Source: JAWCMQ01 sp039091255
GTDB taxonomy: Archaea > Aenigmatarchaeota > Aenigmatarchaeia > GW2011-AR5 > JACRAC01
Direction: 5' to 3'
DNA: 64,000 bases
Assembly (NCBI GenBank): GCA_039091255.1
Contig: JAWCMQ010000002.1
Coordinates: forward strand, 124,001-188,000
A program made the position numbers and the translations under genes. The notes under the pieces are model-generated. The model was not told where the DNA came from and ran no database searches. It was given only the letters and a program-made list of their open reading frames with translations. Positions 59,788 to 64,000 of this stretch are shown in pieces. How positions within the stretch are numbered: the stretch's first letter is position 1; each line of letters opens with the position of its first letter.

Positions 59788-60072
59788 ATGGCGGACGTGA
59801 AGATGAAAATACTCAACATCGTCAGGAAAGTGCCAAAAGGAAAGGTCATCAGCTATGCTGCTGTTGCGCGCTTGGCCTGCACAAGCCCTCGTGTTGTGGG
59901 GATGGTAATGCGATCAAACAGAAGCCCGGCAATCCCATGCCACCGCGTAGTTCGTAACAATGGCACGCTCGGAGGATTCAACCGTGGTGTTGCACAAAAA
60001 ATGAAATTGTTGAAATTGGAGGGCATCGATATAAAAGGTGGCCGTATCTGCCAGAAACATTTCATCGCGTAA
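59788..60072 (+). CDS. ogt: Single-domain O6-alkylguanine-DNA alkyltransferase
   Basis: 94 residues, only the C-terminal DNA-binding/active-site domain. VPKGKVISYAAVARLACTSP (HTH entry), RVVGMVMRSNRSPAIPCHRV (Arg finger, Asn hinge, PCHR nucleophile Cys) and GGFNRGVAQKMKLLKLEGI. The catalytic Cys is present, so this is a transferase rather than an alkyltransferase-like protein. It lacks the N-terminal domain. It overlaps tyrS tail to tail by 11 bases. Confidence 0.9.
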   Translation: MADVKMKILNIVRKVPKGKVISYAAVARLACTSPRVVGMVMRSNRSPAIPCHRVVRNNGTLGGFNRGVAQKMKLLKLEGIDIKGGRICQKHFIA

Positions 60073-61147
60073 TCTCCTGGGATTTAACGAATTCATAAAG
60101 CCGGTTTGCCCTCCTGTTTTTCTCAAAATGCTCGCGTATAGGCGCAATGAGCCTGTCCAGATGTTCTGCTACTGCATTCTTCAGATCTAGCGGATGAAGC
60201 TGGCCACTTGAAAATGCGCTTTCGAGATCAGAGTAGTTTCCGAATTCGATTGGGCCGCCGAACTTTGCGGCGCGCTCTATTTTCATGCTTTTGAACGCCC
60301 TGAATAGAATGTGCTTGCTGTAATCGAGCATTGGGTTATTGACGATGTTTTTAGCCTCGCAGAATGCGCTGCCAACTTTCCTCTTTATCTCAGCTGTGCT
60401 GTCATGAACAAAAATGCACGTCTGAGGTTTCGACTTTGACATCTTTGAGCTTATTTCGACATCTCGCCCAGCCGCAACATCGTAGCCCTCTGGCTCCTTG
60501 ACGCCCTGCAGCCCCATCAGCATATGGTGGCTCACAACAACAGGCTTCTTCCATCCAAGCCTCGGTGCAATTTCGCGCGCAAGCACATTTGCCCTTCGTT
60601 GGTCAAGGCCCAGTTGCGTTATGTCGACTCCGAGGTGGAACACGTCAGCGCACTGCATCATGGGATAAAAGTATTGTGCTGTCTCGGCTAGCTCGCCTGC
60701 CTTGCGTCCCATTACAGTTAGGCATCGCGTGGCACGGGCAACGGATGTGTTCTTCGCTATAAGGATGACACGCTTCCAGTATTCCTTGTCCATTATGCCA
60801 CTTGACCATACGAATTCGACCTTTGATGTCTCGACGCCGGCTGCCTTCCAAACCTCAATAAAGTATTCTCCAACCTTCTGTATTTTCTCGAGATCCCCGC
60901 CCATCTTGTTGTTTATCCACGCAAACCAGTCCGCAAGCAGAAGCTTGAACCGCACACCAGCCTTTAGGATATCCTTGAGCAATAACGGGCGGAAGACGCC
61001 GAATGGAAGATGCGCCATTCCGCTCGGCTCGAACCCATCATAGGCGGTTGGGTGTGGATTCGTCTCTAAAAGCTGGCGCAGCTCACCCTCGGTTATGACC
61101 TCTTCTCCAACGCCCTTTATCAAGGCCAATTTTGTTTCGACATCCAT
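60062..61147 (-). CDS. tyrS: Tyrosyl-tRNA synthetase, archaeal type
   Basis: 361 residues. HIGH-like FEPSGMAHLPFG, KMSKS loop SSKMSKSKPQTCIF, and QYFYPMMQCADVFHLGVDIT with archaeal TyrRS tyrosine-binding residues and GLDQRRANVLAREI. It lacks a bacterial S4 domain. Charges tRNA-Tyr. Confidence 0.95.
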   Translation of the reverse strand: MDVETKLALIKGVGEEVITEGELRQLLETNPHPTAYDGFEPSGMAHLPFGVFRPLLLKDILKAGVRFKLLLADWFAWINNKMGGDLEKIQKVGEYFIEVWKAAGVETSKVEFVWSSGIMDKEYWKRVILIAKNTSVARATRCLTVMGRKAGELAETAQYFYPMMQCADVFHLGVDITQLGLDQRRANVLAREIAPRLGWKKPVVVSHHMLMGLQGVKEPEGYDVAAGRDVEISSKMSKSKPQTCIFVHDSTAEIKRKVGSAFCEAKNIVNNPMLDYSKHILFRAFKSMKIERAAKFGGPIEFGNYSDLESAFSSGQLHPLDLKNAVAEHLDRLIAPIREHFEKNRRANRLYEFVKSQEITR

Positions 61148-61194
61148 GCTTTAGCCCTTAGCCACAGTACCGACATCGGCAACCTACAGCATCA

Positions 61195-61204
61195 ATTTAT
61201 ACAC
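61195..61204 (+). promoter_or_regulatory. TATA box for the beta-CASP nuclease
   Basis: AATTTATACA, 20-29 bases before ATG 61224; leaderless transcript expected. Confidence 0.6.
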
Positions 61205-61223
61205 CCTTGCTTTAAATCTTGCC

Positions 61224-62477
61224 ATGGAACTTCGAATGCTGGGCGGCGGGCAGGAAGTTGGACGCTCCGCAATCCTCTTATCCGATGGTGAAAATCGGAT
61301 CATGCTAGACTATGGCATGGCAGTGGGCAATCCTCCGAAATGGCCCATGCCTGCTCCTAACTTGGATGCCATCATTCTCTCTCATTCGCATTTAGACCAC
61401 AGCGGCGCCATCCCCATCCTCTATTCGAAGAATCCGAGGCTTCCTCTTTTCGCCAATGAAGCTACGCTTGATGCCGCAACCTTGTTGATAAAGGATTCCA
61501 TTAAGATAGCGCGCTGGGAAGGTTACAATCTCCCCTTTTCGCCAAAGCATGTAGGGGCTATGATTCGCAATGCGAAGCTTGTGGACTATGGAGAGCAATT
61601 CAGAATCGGGAAGTTCAAATGCGAACTCCGTGACGCTGGCCACATACCCGGCTCTTCAAGTCCCCTGTTGCAACACTCCTCCGGGAAAATAATTTTCTAT
61701 ACAGGGGACATAAAGCTTGAAGACACCGCGCTCCTCCTCGGAGCTGATCTTCCAAAGTCTGCCGACGTTCTTGTAACAGAAAGCACCTATAGTCAAATTG
61801 AGCATCCTCCGCGAGCGCAAGAAGAGCGGCGCGTCATAGAAGCAGTCGAAGAAGCCCTTGCCAATGATGAGCCTGTCATCCTCCCGGTCTTCGCTGTTGG
61901 CAGATCTCAGGAGGTGCTGCTCATACTCGAAAAGTACGCCGACATGATAGCCATCGACGGCATGGCGCGGGAAGCGACGGAAATGGCATCTTTCTATGGT
62001 CATCATCTTAGAAATCCTGCACTGCTGCGGCGAGTGATGCGAAAGATAACATGGATTCGCACCGAAGCCGAGCGGGCAAAGGCGCTGTCAAAGTTCCCTA
62101 TAATAATAACCACAGCAGGGATGGCCAGCGGGGGGCCCATCTTATACTATCTGCGTCAACTTCGCGGCCGGCCGGAAGCAAAAGTGCTTTTTGTGGGATA
62201 CCTGACCGAAGACAGCCCTGCTCGCGGGCTGCTCGAGACAGGCATACTGCGCACTGCTGAAGAGGAGATAAAGGTTGCCTGTGACATTCGCCACTTCGAT
62301 CTGAGCGCTCACGCAGGCCGGAGAGAGCTGTTCGAAATGGTCAGAAAATTAAAACCGTCACTCGTTGTCTGCGTACATGGAGAGCCCAAGTCATGCGAAA
62401 GGTTCGCAGAAGAGATATCGGAAGATTTCGGGATACCAGCTGTTGCTCCAGCTAACGGAAAAGTCGTTGAAATCTAA
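61224..62477 (+). CDS. Beta-CASP metallo-beta-lactamase ribonuclease (aCPSF2-like)
   Basis: 417 residues. Metal motif 2 SHSHLDHSGAIP, motif 3 region ELRDAGHIPGSSSPLL, motif 4 FYTGDIKLEDTALL, beta-CASP motifs A (VTESTY) to C (SAHAGRRELFEMV, VVCVHGEPKSC). It lacks KH domains, so it resembles archaeal aCPSF2 rather than aCPSF1. Acts in RNA 3'-end processing or 5'-3' decay. Confidence 0.9.
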   Translation: MELRMLGGGQEVGRSAILLSDGENRIMLDYGMAVGNPPKWPMPAPNLDAIILSHSHLDHSGAIPILYSKNPRLPLFANEATLDAATLLIKDSIKIARWEGYNLPFSPKHVGAMIRNAKLVDYGEQFRIGKFKCELRDAGHIPGSSSPLLQHSSGKIIFYTGDIKLEDTALLLGADLPKSADVLVTESTYSQIEHPPRAQEERRVIEAVEEALANDEPVILPVFAVGRSQEVLLILEKYADMIAIDGMAREATEMASFYGHHLRNPALLRRVMRKITWIRTEAERAKALSKFPIIITTAGMASGGPILYYLRQLRGRPEAKVLFVGYLTEDSPARGLLETGILRTAEEEIKVACDIRHFDLSAHAGRRELFEMVRKLKPSLVVCVHGEPKSCERFAEEISEDFGIPAVAPANGKVVEI

Positions 62478-62506
62478 TAAAAGAAAGATGCAAATGTTGA
62501 TTTTGC

Positions 62507-63565
62507 ATGCCCGACATAATCGAAATCGATGGCTCGTGTCTCGAAGCAGGAGGCCAGATAGTTCGTACTGCCGTTGGTCTCAGCGCTCTAACTGGCAAGC
62601 GGTGCCATATTTTCAACATACGTGCGGGTCGTCCAAAGCCCGGTCTGATGGCGCAGCATTTGACTAGCGTACAAGCGGTTGCACAGATTTGCAATGCCAG
62701 AGTGGAAGGCGCGTCGCTCTGGTCCAAAGAGCTCACGTTCGTGCCTGGGAAAATAAAGTCCGGTGAGTTTTCTTTCGACACGGGAACCGCCGGCGCAGTG
62801 TCGCTTGTTCTTCAATCATTGCTCGTCCCTGCTACAGCTGCCCCTGGCGATATCGCATTCGATGTCAAAGGCGGAACCGATGTCGCGTGGTCCCCCTCGA
62901 TGGCGTATTTCAGCGAAATCCTTTGCTATTGGTTGCGCAAAATCGGCATCGAGATAAAATTAGAAATATTAAAGTATGGCTTCTACCCTGCCGGTGGCGG
63001 TCGTGCCCGTGTAGCCATTTCGGCCGCGCGGCCCTCTCCGCTTGTAGCGCTAGAGCGAGGCAACCCACTGGCTATTCGCGCAATATCAGTTGCTTCAGAA
63101 CGGCTGAGGCGTACGAACGTAGCCGAGCGTCAGCTTGCGGGATGCAAAGCGGCCCTTTCGGGAGCAACGCATTTGAAAGTTGAAGAAGAACTGCACTACG
63201 TCCCAACGCTCTCTCCCGGCTGTTCGATGCATCTCTTCGCTGGTTTTGCGAACTGTCGACTTGGAGCCAGCTCAATCGGTGCGCGTGGCAAACCAGCCGA
63301 GCAAGTTGGACGAGAAGCGGCGGAACTTCTATTGAGGCAGATAAGCAGCGGAGCGTGTGTTGATCGCTGGGCAGCCGACCAGTTGCTGCCATTCCTCGCC
63401 ATCGCGGCAGAGCGCGGACCGTCAAAAATAAGCGTTGCAGAAATAACAAACCACTGCCTTACGAACATCTGGGTTATAGAAAAGTTCCTGCCTGTGAAAT
63501 TTGAAATAGAAGGAGAGAAAGGAAAAGCTGGAGTTATAAATTGTAAAATGAAAAATAGGGGATAG
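62507..63565 (+). CDS. rtcA: RNA 3'-terminal phosphate cyclase
   Basis: 352 residues. IIEIDGSCLEAGGQIVRTAV (GGxxxR), FNIRAGRPKPGLMAQHLTSV, GGGRARVAISAARPSPL and the nucleotidylated-His region DRWAADQLLPFLAIA (the canonical H in EHLADQLL-type motifs appears changed to WAADQLL). It converts RNA 3'-phosphate to a 2',3'-cyclic phosphate with ATP. It follows the beta-CASP nuclease by 30 bases, a plausible RNA-end-processing pair. Confidence 0.88.
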   Translation: MPDIIEIDGSCLEAGGQIVRTAVGLSALTGKRCHIFNIRAGRPKPGLMAQHLTSVQAVAQICNARVEGASLWSKELTFVPGKIKSGEFSFDTGTAGAVSLVLQSLLVPATAAPGDIAFDVKGGTDVAWSPSMAYFSEILCYWLRKIGIEIKLEILKYGFYPAGGGRARVAISAARPSPLVALERGNPLAIRAISVASERLRRTNVAERQLAGCKAALSGATHLKVEEELHYVPTLSPGCSMHLFAGFANCRLGASSIGARGKPAEQVGREAAELLLRQISSGACVDRWAADQLLPFLAIAAERGPSKISVAEITNHCLTNIWVIEKFLPVKFEIEGEKGKAGVINCKMKNRG

Positions 63566-63567
63566 GG

Positions 63568-64000
63568 CTAGTCTATTTCAACAACCTTCTTCTTTTTCCT
63601 CTCGACCTCGAGCTTTGGCATAATGACAGTCAGCACGCCTTCTTCCAGCTTCGCGCTCACACGATCTGCATCGACAGCGACGGGAAGCGTAAACGCTCGG
63701 TGCACCGATTTGCGTTCAGCCTCCTTGCGGTAGAACGTCTCTCCGCGCTCGACCTCCTCACGCTTCTTCTCTGCGCTGAGCTCGAACGTGTCCTCTGTCA
63801 CGGTCAGTTTTATCTCGTCTTTTTTAAAGCCAGGAAGCTCTGCCCGAACTATAAGTTCCTTATCCGTCTCGCTTATGTTGACCGGGATCTCTTCAAACGC
63901 TCGTGCAATCCTTGGGAAGCCTATCCGCATGCCGAACCCAAATGGCTCCCACATCTCGTGCCAAAGCCTGTGCATATGCTGTTCGAAGTCCTCATCGGGC
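63568..64000 (-). CDS. hsp20: Small heat-shock protein Hsp20 (5' end beyond the window)
   Basis: Alpha-crystallin domain: VNISETDKELIVRAELPGFK, FELSAEKKREEVERGETFYR, SVHRAFTLPVAVDADRVSAK and LEEGVLTVIMPKLE, with a Lys-rich C-terminus. The frame remains open upstream of the first ATG (63975: MHRLWHEMWEPFGFG) through DEDFEQH to the window edge, so the true start may be outside. An ATP-independent holdase. Confidence 0.92.
   Translation of the reverse strand, partial: PDEDFEQHMHRLWHEMWEPFGFGMRIGFPRIARAFEEIPVNISETDKELIVRAELPGFKKDEIKLTVTEDTFELSAEKKREEVERGETFYRKEAERKSVHRAFTLPVAVDADRVSAKLEEGVLTVIMPKLEVERKKKKVVEID

Overview
The window is archaeal chromosomal DNA. Evidence: TATA boxes about 25 bases before starts (many mRNAs look leaderless), archaeal 16S and 23S rRNA, an archaeal-type RNase P RNA, Cdc48, RadB, PolX, archaeal-type TyrRS, a beta-CASP nuclease, Sec61-beta and ADP-forming acetyl-CoA synthetase. 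Compact genes, a bacterial-type MetK and very divergent, insertion-rich RNA genes suggest a poorly sampled lineage, perhaps DPANN-like. That placement is inference. Four runs of N (18034-18125, 55406-55504, 56684-56781, 59291-59390) show that this is a scaffold.

Layout. 1-4501: end of a glutamate dehydrogenase, then a wHTH regulator with SMC-ScpA-ScpB. 4657-9730 (minus): thymidylate kinase, a complete pyruvate:ferredoxin oxidoreductase operon (porGDAB) and a base-excision-repair pair (endonuclease IV, HhH-GPD protein). 9839-14371: a 1354-residue secreted/membrane protein with an AT-rich C-terminal metallopeptidase-like module and two small downstream genes. 14426-18133: two copies of a coiled-coil gene plus Sec61-beta module (one Sec61-beta frameshifted) flanking a lipoprotein, then a membrane protein. 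18243-21929: an ArsR-controlled thiol-redox/permease operon. 21930-25233: DUF134/DUF5320, the RNase P RNA, Ogg2 and small proteins. 25330-32420: the rRNA operon 16S-tRNAAla-23S on the minus strand. 32439-36587: acylphosphatase, an Ntn-hydrolase-like protein, NYN nuclease, glycosyltransferase and four interrupted tRNAs. 36752-42987: the two acetyl-CoA synthetase (ADP) subunits around a second, degenerate POR-like gene set. 43048-64000: MetK, phosphoesterase-Lhr, PolX, Map, Cdc48, RadB, TopA, SerRS, a single-domain alkyltransferase, TyrRS, beta-CASP nuclease, RtcA and Hsp20.

How the genes work together: POR makes acetyl-CoA and reduced ferredoxin, and AcdA/AcdB can recover ATP from acetyl-CoA, which suggests fermentative energy metabolism. 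Repair and chromosome maintenance are strongly represented (Nfo, HhH-GPD, Ogg2, alkyltransferase, PolX, RadB, Lhr, SMC-ScpAB, TopA).

Main discovery candidate: the stable RNA genes are riddled with two families of very short structured insertions. Family A (about 33-45 nt when simple; core CAGCCCTTTT...AAAAGCGCTG followed by GCGGAAAA) lies in the anticodon loops of tRNAAla, tRNAVal and tRNASer, in the D-loops of tRNAVal and tRNAGlu, in strictly conserved 16S loops, in 23S, in a tRNA spacer and, inverted, in RNase P RNA. Its basal helix covaries among copies (CAGC/GCTG, CGGC/GCCG, AAGC/GCTT, AGGC/GCCT, TGGC/GCCA). Family B consists of hairpins bounded by GATAAC/CATAAC and GCTATT in 23S, RNase P RNA, the rRNA leader and spacers. 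Together they lengthen 16S to about 2150 nt and 23S to about 3775 nt. They look like a dispersed mini-intron or mobile-hairpin system specialised for structured RNA genes.
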